From assembly GCA_045600025.1 (NCBI GenBank), contig JAZRXC010000005.1:1-11247 (forward strand): a DNA stretch of 11,247 nt, read 5' to 3'. The stretch's first letter is position 1. Each line of letters begins with the position of its first letter. The translations under genes were made by a program, and so were the position numbers. Below are positions 1 to 7,300 of the stretch, piece by piece. Under the pieces are notes generated by a model. That model saw nothing but the letters and a program-made list of their open reading frames with translations. It did not search any database and had not been told where the DNA came from. Source of the DNA: UBA3774 sp045600025. Its GTDB lineage: Bacteria; Bacillota; Clostridia; Lachnospirales; Lachnospiraceae.

Positions 1-2
1 GT

Positions 3-89
3 GTTGGTGAAGTCATTAAGTCCTTGAAAGAAATCGGAAAACTCGAAAGAATCGGCGCGAACAAGGGTGGATACTGGAAAATAAATTAA
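3..89 (+). CDS. C-terminal end of a winged-helix protein, probably an AlbA_2/ATP-binding (RecG-like) family regulator; partial
   Basis: The frame is open from the window edge and ends at the TAA at 87-89, giving 28 residues that finish in RIGANKGGYWKIN. A helix followed by a basic 'E-R-I-G-x-N-K-G-G-Y-W' wing is the usual ending of proteins with an N-terminal AlbA_2 (Schlafen-like AAA_4) domain and a C-terminal winged helix, often annotated as ATP-binding protein or putative transcriptional regulator. Only the tail is visible, so the assignment rests on this short signature. No start codon lies in the window. Confidence 0.5.
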   Translation, partial: VGEVIKSLKEIGKLERIGANKGGYWKIN

Positions 90-122
90 GTGACATTCCC
101 TCTTTCGCTTTGGATGTCACTT
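88..122 (+). terminator. Inverted repeat after the partial gene, weak terminator candidate
   Basis: AAGTGACAT at 88-96 is perfectly complementary to ATGTCACTT at 114-122, with a 17-base loop that can add a CC/GG pair next to a bulge. The repeat overlaps the stop codon of the upstream gene. No T tract follows, so factor-independent termination is doubtful. Confidence 0.35.
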
Positions 123-201
123 TGAACGGGACTGAAATAAGTTGTTGAAAGCAATTGCTTATACGCTGAAGATGAGCTACAAGATAATATGGAGACCAGA
201 T

Positions 202-891
202 ATGAAAGATGAATGCTTAATTTGCAAAGCCCCGCTGGAATACCTTCAGGAAGATATTCTTATGGAGTGTGCAATATGCCATAAAAAAGAAATGAGCAAA
301 ACCAGGTGCATCAAAGGACATTATGTTTGCAATGAATGTCACACACAGGGAATCGACAGCATTTGGGGACTGTGTCTTTCGGAGACATCAAAAGATCCGA
401 TTGAAATTATCAATAAAATGATGTCAATGGAGTTTTGTCATATGCATGGCCCGGAACATCACATTATGGTTGGATCTGCATTGTTGACAGCATATAAAAA
501 CGCGGGCGGAGAGATTGATTTGGAGAAGGCTCTTATTGAAATGCGAAACAGAGGAAAATCGGTTCCGGGAGGGGCTTGCGGATTCTGGGGAGCGTGTGGT
601 GCCGGAATCAGTACCGGAATGTTTATTTCTATCATTTCAGGATCAACGCCGCTTGCAAATGAACCGTTCGGACTTTCAAATCAGATGACTTCAAAATCCC
701 TTGGAGCCATTGGAGAGGTCGGTGGTCCCAGGTGCTGCAAGCGGGATTCATTCCTTTCCATTCTTACATCGGTCGAGTTTCTAAAGGAGCATTTCAGTAT
801 TGAAATGGAATGCCATAAGGTGGTATGTGAGTATTCATCTCAGAATAATCAATGCATCGGAAAACGCTGTCCATTTTCAAAAATGAAATAA
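202..891 (+). CDS. Cysteine-rich DUF5714-type protein
   Basis: A protein of 229 residues. I chose the ATG at 202 because GGAG at 191-194 sits 7 bases upstream; the frame extends back to a TTG at 142, but that lacks a ribosome binding site. The N-terminal third holds paired cysteines like a zinc-binding or Fe-S module: CLIC at residues 5-8, CAIC at 23-26, C36, and CNEC at 43-46. A His/Cys cluster follows at about 79-87 (CHMHGPEHH). Then come a glycine-rich segment with C126 and C132 (GGACGFWGACGAG), CC at 178-179, and four more cysteines near the C-terminus (204, 209, 218, 223). This layout matches my memory of DUF5714, which occurs alone or fused to SAM-dependent methyltransferases. No methyltransferase domain is present here. 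The biochemical function is unknown; metal binding is an inference from the cysteines. Confidence 0.75.
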   Translation: MKDECLICKAPLEYLQEDILMECAICHKKEMSKTRCIKGHYVCNECHTQGIDSIWGLCLSETSKDPIEIINKMMSMEFCHMHGPEHHIMVGSALLTAYKNAGGEIDLEKALIEMRNRGKSVPGGACGFWGACGAGISTGMFISIISGSTPLANEPFGLSNQMTSKSLGAIGEVGGPRCCKRDSFLSILTSVEFLKEHFSIEMECHKVVCEYSSQNNQCIGKRCPFSKMK

Positions 892-1001
892 AGAAGCCAC
901 ATATCTTTGAGCATGGCGGGCATCCGGCAATGATGAGCAATATGGAAGAATTCGTTTCATTATGCGATGAATTCTTTGCTGAAACCAACAAAACGGAGTG
1001 A
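888..1001 (+). pseudogene. 3' remnant of an alpha/beta hydrolase gene
   Basis: Just downstream of, and in a different frame from, the DUF5714 gene, about 38 codons read KKPHIFEHGGHPAMMSNMEE followed by FVSLCDEFFAETNKTE and a TGA at 999-1001. This resembles the last strand, the catalytic-His loop (GGHPAM) and the final helix of small alpha/beta hydrolases. No start codon, ribosome binding site, nucleophile elbow or acid residue is present. It looks like the surviving 3' end of a deleted gene; the 5' boundary is approximate. The family call is from pattern recognition only. Confidence 0.45.
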
Positions 1002-1143
1002 CAAATCCAAGTTTATCGGATGACACTATTCGTATCATTTATGTGACAGAGCGTTTCTTGTTTTGAATTTATTAATTTGATACTTTCGTTTTTATCTTTG
1101 GAAAAAGCGAAAGGATAAATGAAATATGGAAAACAAGAAGTAA

Positions 1144-1800
1144 TTGTTCGCGGGAACCACACTGCTTAGTGCTTTTATAGTATGGACAATTCTTATTCAG
1201 TCCATCGATATACAAGCCGTTGGAGTGAATGGAACAACTATCGGATTTGCAACAATAAACACCTGGTTTCATAAATTGACAGGGGTTCACATGACATTCT
1301 ATACCATCACAGATTGGCTTGGACTTGTACCCATATGTATATGCGGATTCTTTGGCGTTATCGGTTTGAGGCAGCTTATAAAACGTAAGAGCTTATTCAA
1401 GGTGGATGCGGATATTATTTTGCTCGGAATATATTATGTGATTATCATATTTGCGTACCTGGCTTTTGAAATGATTCCGATAAACTATCGTCCGATACTG
1501 ATTAACGGATTTAAGGAGGCATCATATCCATCATCAACAACACTTCTGGTGTTAAGTGTAATGCCAAGTTTGAAATTTCAAATAGCCCGAAGAAGCAGAA
1601 ATGTTATACTTCATAACACAGTCAATGTGTTTGCAACAGCATTTTCAGCATTCATGATTATCGGCAGATTGCTTTCCGGGTTTCACTGGTATACAGATAT
1701 CATTGGTTCTGTACTGCTCAGCACCGGCCTGTTTAAGTTGTATCATTTCTCAGTCGGATTTGTAGAGCAAAGAAAATCCGAACAGAGTCCGGAGGTGTAG
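1144..1800 (+). CDS. PAP2-superfamily membrane protein, N-terminus interrupted by an in-frame stop
   Basis: The 218-residue product has about five hydrophobic segments and resembles type 2 phosphatidic acid phosphatase family proteins of Clostridia. Motif remnants, numbered from the TTG at 1144: RP at 116-117, YPSST at 128-132 where canonical enzymes have PSGH, and GR-x5-H-x3-D at 174-185. The final H181/D185 pair is kept, but the PSGH histidine is replaced, so catalysis by the textbook mechanism is doubtful. The natural start appears to be the ATG at 1126 (AAGG at 1111-1114), giving MENKK before a TAA at 1141-1143, directly followed by TTG. Translation could restart at that TTG, or the gene may be a recent pseudogene. 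The XRE regulator begins one base after the stop, so the two form an operon. Confidence 0.7.
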   Translation: MFAGTTLLSAFIVWTILIQSIDIQAVGVNGTTIGFATINTWFHKLTGVHMTFYTITDWLGLVPICICGFFGVIGLRQLIKRKSLFKVDADIILLGIYYVIIIFAYLAFEMIPINYRPILINGFKEASYPSSTTLLVLSVMPSLKFQIARRSRNVILHNTVNVFATAFSAFMIIGRLLSGFHWYTDIIGSVLLSTGLFKLYHFSVGFVEQRKSEQSPEV

Positions 1801-1801
1801 A

Positions 1802-2401
1802 ATGGAGTTTAATGAAAAACTACAAGAACTGAGAAAAACAAAGGGAATTACACAGGAGGAGCTTGCACAGGCTCTTTATGTGTCCAGAACAGCGGTTTCA
1901 AAATGGGAATCCGGAAGAGGGTATCCAAGCATTGATTCTCTGAAAGAAATATCAAGATTCTTCTCCGTGACAATCGATGAACTTATATGCTCCGAGGAAA
2001 TCATGGCAGCAGCAAAAGATGAGAAAGAACGCTCCTTACATAAACTCATTGCACTTATTTGCAGCCTGTTAGATGTATTTATCGGATTGCTGCTCTTTAT
2101 TCCGGTATTTGGAAATGGGACAGATTCTCCCGTTGCAGTATCTCTTTTGTCACTTACCGGGATTCAGCAATGGATTAAGTATATGTTTTGGGGCTTGATT
2201 ATTATGACGGTACTAAATGGAATCTTCGGAGTGATCATAAGCTGTATGGATAAATTTGTTTCGAGCAACCATAAAATCGTTACCGGCATGGTAATGATGG
2301 TTATCTGTTCAGCAGTGTTTATTCTCACCAGGCAGCCATACGCAGGGATATTTTGCTTTTCGATGCTGATTGTCAAAGGATTCCTGATAATCAGGAAATA
2401 A
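1802..2401 (+). CDS. XRE-family regulator with membrane-spanning C-terminal half
   Basis: A 199-residue protein. Residues 1-62 form a Cro/C1-type helix-turn-helix: the stretch ITQEELAQALYVSRTAVSKW ends in the recognition helix and is followed by ESGRGYP, a signature typical of this family. After a charged linker (about 63-80), four hydrophobic helices lie at about 81-103, 126-149, 159-176 and 180-197, ending in a short basic tail. This HTH plus integral membrane layout is common in Firmicutes regulators that may respond to membrane or envelope state. Its ATG at 1802 follows the PAP2 stop by one base, with GGAGG at 1790-1794 inside the upstream gene, so the pair is translationally linked. The targets cannot be read from the sequence. 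Confidence 0.85.
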   Translation: MEFNEKLQELRKTKGITQEELAQALYVSRTAVSKWESGRGYPSIDSLKEISRFFSVTIDELICSEEIMAAAKDEKERSLHKLIALICSLLDVFIGLLLFIPVFGNGTDSPVAVSLLSLTGIQQWIKYMFWGLIIMTVLNGIFGVIISCMDKFVSSNHKIVTGMVMMVICSAVFILTRQPYAGIFCFSMLIVKGFLIIRK

Positions 2402-2472
2402 CGTCGGGTGAATCTGTCAGGCATTGATTTAGAACCGTTGCTTATGGAATGAATAATTGATTTGGGGTTAAA

Positions 2473-2784
2473 ATGGCATCAAGTAAAGAATACCTGAATT
2501 TCATATTGGGCCAGCTTTCAGGCTTGGATGGAATAACATACCGGGCAATGATGGGCGAATTCATCATTTACTATAATGGTAAAATTGTCGGTGGAATCTA
2601 CGATGACAGATTTCTTGTTAAGCCGGTTAAAGCAGCGGTGGCGATGTTACCGGATGCACAGATGGAACTGCCGTACGAAGGCGGTAGTGAAATGCTGCTT
2701 GTTGAAGATGTAGATAACAGAGAACTATTGCAGGATCTATTGCAGGCTATGCATGAGGAACTTCCTGTTGTAAAAAAGAAGTGA
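2473..2784 (+). CDS. TfoX N-terminal domain protein
   Basis: A 103-residue protein, the size of a stand-alone TfoX N domain. Typical sequence runs ITYRAMMGEFIIYYNGKIVG then GIYDDRFLVKP (about residues 21-52), where a metal-independent beta-hairpin core is expected. Full Sxy/TfoX competence regulators of Gammaproteobacteria carry an additional C-terminal domain that is absent here. In Firmicutes these short homologues are common and their function is unknown. GGGG upstream of the ATG (about 2463-2466) serves as ribosome binding site. A strong terminator follows directly, so this is the end of the transcription unit. The gap of 71 bases from the XRE gene allows, but does not prove, co-transcription. 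Confidence 0.85.
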   Translation: MASSKEYLNFILGQLSGLDGITYRAMMGEFIIYYNGKIVGGIYDDRFLVKPVKAAVAMLPDAQMELPYEGGSEMLLVEDVDNRELLQDLLQAMHEELPVVKKK

Positions 2785-2796
2785 AAGCACGACATT

Positions 2797-2831
2797 TCCT
2801 ACTTGCATATCACCTTGCAAGTAGGATTTTT
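2797..2831 (+). terminator. Intrinsic terminator after the TfoX-like gene
   Basis: TCCTACTTGCA at 2797-2807 pairs perfectly with TGCAAGTAGGA at 2816-2826 around an 8-base loop, followed by TTTTTAT. Confidence 0.9.
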
Positions 2832-2908
2832 ATATTATGGTAAGATTCAGGAAAAACATGAATTTACGGGGGAAAAACTAAACCAAACAAGAAAAATACC
2901 CCTTAAAC

Positions 2909-3013
2909 GTGCATTTTACCCTTAGCTTGCATATTGGTCTTGCTGCTTTTGTCTTGATGATAGCAGCGTATGAATCCAGATTTAACGCATATAAACTTAA
3001 TAGAGAACAATAA
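2909..3013 (+). other. Short orphan open frame, possible 3' remnant of a membrane protein gene
   Basis: In the 286 bases between the TfoX-like terminator and the dehydrogenase start, the only coding-like stretch is a 34-codon frame. It can be read from a GTG at 2909, though the frame is open back to a TAA near 2877. It has a hydrophobic stretch (HIGLAAFVLMIAAY) followed by a polar tail ending in KLNREQ, and a terminator follows nine bases after the stop. No ribosome binding site precedes the GTG. It could be a truncated gene end that kept its own terminator, or chance. Confidence 0.25.
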
Positions 3014-3021
3014 AATGTTAC

Positions 3022-3058
3022 AGACCTACCGGCAGATGCATACCGGTGGGTCTTTTTT
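3022..3058 (+). terminator. Intrinsic terminator upstream of the dehydrogenase gene
   Basis: AGACCTACCGG at 3022-3032 pairs with CCGGTGGGTCT at 3043-3053 (one wobble pair, 10-base loop), followed by TTTTT. It ends whatever is transcribed into this gap and isolates the dehydrogenase as a separate unit. Confidence 0.85.
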
Positions 3059-3060
3059 AA

Positions 3061-3090
3061 TTGGTAAGGTTATGCTAAAATATTTATATA
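3061..3090 (+). promoter_or_regulatory. Possible sigma-A promoter of the dehydrogenase gene
   Basis: TTGGTA at 3061-3066 and TATATA at 3085-3090 are separated by 18 bases, in an AT-rich stretch just past a terminator and about 30 bases before the start codon. The -35 match is partial, so this is a weak prediction supported mainly by position. Confidence 0.35.
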
Positions 3091-3117
3091 TAAAGACAGA
3101 TGAAAAAGGGATCACCT

Positions 3118-4053
3118 ATGAAGATTGTAATCATGGATACAGGTAGTATCGATCACGGCGACTTAAGTTGGGAAGCATTTGACAGATTCGGAGAAGTCAA
3201 AATGTTTTCTGACGTTGCAGATGAGCAGGAAGCTATACGGCGCATCGGTGATGCCGAGATAGTTGTGAACAATAAGACTACTATCACGGAGAAAGTATTA
3301 GACGCCTGCAAAAACATAAAGATGATAACAGAGCTTGCCACAGGTTATGATAATGTGGCCGTGGAATATGCCGCAAGTCTCGGCATACCGGTATACAACG
3401 TTCCTGAGTATGCTACCGATTCAGTTGCTCAGTATGCTATAGCACTCCTTTTGGAGCTTTCTCATCACATAGGTATGCATGACAGTTCCGTAAAGGCAGG
3501 AGACTGGAGTAAGAGTAAGGATTTTTGTTATTGGCTCACTCCGCAGGTTGAACTGGCAGGCAAAACGCTCGGTATCATAGGCTACGGAAAGATAGGTAAG
3601 AAAGTGGCCAAGATAGCTGAAGCGCTCGGCATGAATGTCATCGCCTACGGCCCGCATTATACTGAAGGTGTCAGCCTTGACAGGATATATGCTGAGGCGG
3701 ACATCATCTCGCTGAATTGCCGCGCGACGAAGGATAACCGTGGGTTCATTTGCCGCGAAAGCATCGCTAAGATGAAAGACGGAGTATGGATAATAAATAC
3801 TGCTCGCGGGGCATTGATACATGAGCAGGATATGGTCGATGCTTTAGTATCCGGAAAAGTCGGAGCATTTGCCACAGATGTTATAACGCAGGAACCGATG
3901 TCCCCTGATAATCCGCTTCTTACGGCACCTAATTGCATCATTACCCCGCACATGGCATGGACATCAATCGCATGTAGGCAGAGAGCCCTAAAGACTACAA
4001 TCAAGAACATTGATGGCTTTTTGAGCGGCAAGGAACAAAACAGAGTAAACTGA
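3118..4053 (+). CDS. D-isomer-specific 2-hydroxyacid dehydrogenase (glycerate dehydrogenase-like)
   Basis: A 311-residue cytoplasmic NAD(P)-dependent enzyme expected to interconvert 2-oxoacids and D-2-hydroxyacids. The ATG at 3118 is preferred over the in-frame ATG at 3100 because AAGGG at 3106-3110 is spaced 7 bases from it, and MKIVIMD is the usual first beta strand. The dinucleotide fold lies at about residues 149-180 with GYGKIG (155-160). Catalytic residues are all visible: R230 in NTARGALI, E259 in TQEPM, and H278 in ITPHMAW. The ATGYDNV motif is at about 74-80. Length is typical of the family. Substrate cannot be fixed; hydroxypyruvate/glycerate is the likeliest from overall resemblance. 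It stands alone between two terminators. Confidence 0.9.
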   Translation: MKIVIMDTGSIDHGDLSWEAFDRFGEVKMFSDVADEQEAIRRIGDAEIVVNNKTTITEKVLDACKNIKMITELATGYDNVAVEYAASLGIPVYNVPEYATDSVAQYAIALLLELSHHIGMHDSSVKAGDWSKSKDFCYWLTPQVELAGKTLGIIGYGKIGKKVAKIAEALGMNVIAYGPHYTEGVSLDRIYAEADIISLNCRATKDNRGFICRESIAKMKDGVWIINTARGALIHEQDMVDALVSGKVGAFATDVITQEPMSPDNPLLTAPNCIITPHMAWTSIACRQRALKTTIKNIDGFLSGKEQNRVN

Positions 4054-4077
4054 TTATTATCATTTACAGAAACGATT

Positions 4078-4119
4078 AAACCGACATATTTGGCACAACG
4101 CAGGATATGTCGGTTTTTT
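4078..4119 (+). terminator. Intrinsic terminator after the dehydrogenase gene
   Basis: AAACCGACATAT at 4078-4089 pairs with ATATGTCGGTTT at 4105-4116 around a 15-base loop; the T run continues to 4119. Confidence 0.9.
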
Positions 4120-4272
4120 ATGTAAAAACGTCAATTATATCTGCGGTAAAAAATTGGACATTTTGAAGAAAGATTAACTGATTGCAAGTAATGTGCACTA
4201 TTGTTAGTTTTTGAAAGTAGACGGTCTGAAAGCACATATGATAAGGTACACGTAATCACTTCTCCCCTATGC

Positions 4273-4283
4273 GGGGGGGGGGG
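4273..4283 (+). repeat. Homopolymer of 11 G in the leader of the surface-protein operon
   Basis: Eleven consecutive G lie 57 bases before the start codon of the dockerin protein. Four C at 4264-4267 precede them, so CCCC-TATGC-GGGG can form a short hairpin with a 5-base loop. The tract lies inside the 221-base gap between the dehydrogenase terminator and the operon; apart from it and the ribosome binding site I found no convincing promoter or riboswitch there. Confidence 0.85.
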
Positions 4284-4328
4284 TGTCTTATTTACTATTA
4301 AAAAAATTCCCGTTTATTATCATATCAA

Positions 4329-4334
4329 GGAGGG
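4329..4334 (+). promoter_or_regulatory. Strong ribosome binding site deciding the start of the dockerin protein
   Basis: GGAGGG with 6 bases to the ATG at 4341. The alternative ATG at 4401, which would begin directly at a standard signal peptide (MKRKLL), has only a weak GGGA nearby, so 4341 is favoured. Confidence 0.8.
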
Positions 4335-4340
4335 TTATTT

Positions 4341-7300
4341 ATGACGTTACGGAGAGAAAAAATAAGAGGGACATCAAGACGTCGTCAGACAACCGGGACT
4401 ATGAAGAGAAAGCTATTAAGCGTAGTGCTTTCTCTCGTACTTATACTCGGACTGATTCCCATGTCGGTATTTGGTGAGGGATGGACAATTTCAACTATCA
4501 CACCAGCATCTTCTAATTCACCAAAAGTGGATGCGAGTATTGATGTCGGTGATACACTTACTGTCCCGATAAAAAACGATAGTTCAAGCAGTGATTATAA
4601 TTTTACCATAAGCTTTAGTGATGATTCCGTGGCCTCGTCGAATCCGACGTCTATTGATATAGATCACGGAGTTACAAAAAATATCGATATAACAGGTCTT
4701 AAAAGCGGTAAGACGACAGTAACTATTTCCAATAACAATAGTAAAAGCGAAAGAAAGGCAACTATCAACCTGACAGTTGAAGAGCCGGAAGAAGGAACTG
4801 TAAAGATTACACCTACTACATACAACCCCACGGTTAATGCTAAAGTTGATGTAGAAGGTACTCTGAAGATTAAAGTAACAAATGGTTCATCATCTGATTA
4901 TACATTTACTGTAACATCACGTGATACGACTGTTGCAACTGTAAGTCACGCTTCGCAACTTATTGCAGGAAAAGGATTTTTTGAATTCACTGTTACTGGC
5001 GTAGAAGAAGGAAAGACTGTTATCAATATCTCCAACAATGCAGAGAATGGCGAAAGAAAAGGTACCATCAACCTGACTGTTGGTGAGTATGTAGAGCCAG
5101 AAGAGCCTACTGCAACAGAAACTATAGCAATTAAGGCGACTATGAATACGCCGGCTAAAAAAGAAGTAAATATAGATGTTGATGAGATACTTAAGATAGA
5201 GCTTGAAACCGGAAGTAGTTCCAGTGATAAGACTTATGAAAGCGTGTCTGAAGCACCGGATACTGCCGAGGTTATATTTGGTGCAGAACTTAAGTTAGCA
5301 CAGTCGACAAAAGGTAACATCTATGTAAAGGGAATCGCTAAAGGCAAGACAACAATTTCCATTGCTTCTACTGATAACAAATGTTTTGCTGAGATTACCG
5401 TGATTGTTGGCGATTACGAAGAGCCTGAAGAGCCAGTAGCACCCACAGCAGATAAAACTGTAGAGATTACATCAAATAAAAATACGACCACCAAGACTGA
5501 AAGTATTGGTGTTGGTAAGATACTTGAGATAAAACTCAAAAACGGCAGTACAGGTAATTCCAAGTCATATGCAAACGTATCTGCAGATCCTGAAACTGCT
5601 GAAGTTGTATTTGGCGGTAATTTCGATTTGGCAAAATCAGCCGAAGGCAGTGTATTTGTAAAGGGTGTAAAAGAGGGTACAACTACAATTACATGTACCG
5701 GATCAGGTTCTGGTGACGCCTATATAGCTGTAATAAATCTTACAGTTGGCGAGTCTACCGAGCCAGAAGAGCCCGTAGCACCCACAGCAGATGACACCGT
5801 TAAAATTGTACCAAATAAAACTGCTGAAGTATCTGCCAAGATTGGTGTTGGCAAAACACTTGAGATAGAAATTGAAAATGTCAGCCAAGCTGACAAGAAA
5901 TATACAAGTGTATCAGAAGATTCTGAAACTGCAAAGGTTGTATTTGGCGGAGAGATTGAGATTGCAGCAAATAATGGTAAAGGTAGCGTTTTCGTCGAGG
6001 GCATTAAAGAGGGTCAGACAACCATTACATGTACAGGTACAAATACAGGTGGAAGTACTTACACAGCTATAATAAATCTTACAGTTGGCGAGTCTGCCGA
6101 GCCCGAAGAGCCTGAAGAGCAGGAAATCAGTGTAACACCCGCGACAAACAACCCTACGGTTAGTGCTGCTGTTGGCGAAAAAGAAACACTTAAGATTGAA
6201 GTTAAAAATGGCTCAGAGAACAACAAGTCTTATGAGTTTACTGTAAAATCCAGCGATACAAGTATTGCAACAATAAGTCCTGCCTCAAAGGAAATTGCTG
6301 CAGGCGACACAGCTGAATTTACTGTAACAGGAGAAAAAGAAGGAAAGACTGTTATAACTATTTCCAATAACAACACCGAGTATGGCGAACAGTACGAAAG
6401 AAAAGCTACTATCAACCTGACTGTTGGTAAGAGTGTTGTTCTGTCCGATACCAGTGTTAAACTTCCTATCGGAGAGAAGAAGACAATTACTGCAACGGTT
6501 ATCGGATCTCAGGATACCGTAACCTGGATAAGTTCTGATACTAAGGTTGCAACAGTTGAGGACGGCGAGATTACAGCAGTTGCAGCAGGTACAGCTACTA
6601 TTACTGCTAAGCTTTCTGAGACAATATATGCAGAGTGTAAGGTTACGGTAACCGATCCTGCCGCTCCGATTACAACTACATACCTTGCTTTCTCTTCTGA
6701 TGTTCATAACGGAAGCGGTAGCGTATCTTCTGCTGATCGTCTTAACAAATGGATTAATACTTTAGCCGAGAAGAACGACGCTCCTTTTGACATGATGGGA
6801 TTTTCCGGAGACATGGGTCCTGCCAGCGGCTCTTCCAGCTCATTCTGGAATGAAGCACAGGAAGTTATGGACGTAGTTGAGGGTAGTAAAAACGTTCTGA
6901 ACGGCGGATTCTATGTATGCGGTAACCACGAGTTCAATCCCGGAAGTTATACACACAATGCAAACGATACAACTAAGAAGTATTCTGATCCGGGAGATTA
7001 CGTAGAAGAGGATAGCTACATCCTGTATTCAATGGGTGCAAGAAGTGGAAGCGAAAATTACAGCGACGCAGATATAAATGCACTCAGCTCATTCCTTGAT
7101 TCACACAGCGATTTCGGTGGACCTATCTTCATCCTCGCCCACTTCCCGCTTCATTGCTATAACAACCAGTCAGGAGAGAGCACCACTATCCATGACGGAA
7201 AAGCAGCAGCAGGTTCATCAAAGTTAATCGCTGCACTCAACAGCGCTTCTGATGACTACGGCCTCACGATATTCTTCCTCTGGGGTCACAACCACAGCGG

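Noticed and set aside
1058..1086. Promoter-like TTGTTT / TACTTT pair ahead of the PAP2 gene
   Set aside because: Spacing is 17 bases, but each hexamer matches consensus at only three positions.
3421..4031. Two overlapping minus-strand frames opposite the 2-hydroxyacid dehydrogenase
   Set aside because: They lie inside a gene with complete catalytic motifs on the + strand and show no recognisable domain.
4208..4245. TTGAAA and TATGAT as promoter of the dockerin operon
   Set aside because: The hexamers are good, but the spacing is about 20 bases, too long for a standard sigma-A promoter.
4283..4477. 64-codon + strand frame starting at GTG just after the G tract
   Set aside because: It overlaps the start of the dockerin protein in another frame and lacks a ribosome binding site; the GGAGGG serves the ATG at 4341.
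4482..6431. CRISPR array or non-coding satellite
   Set aside because: The repeats are about 300 bases long, diverged, in frame and code for protein modules; there are no short identical repeats with unique spacers.
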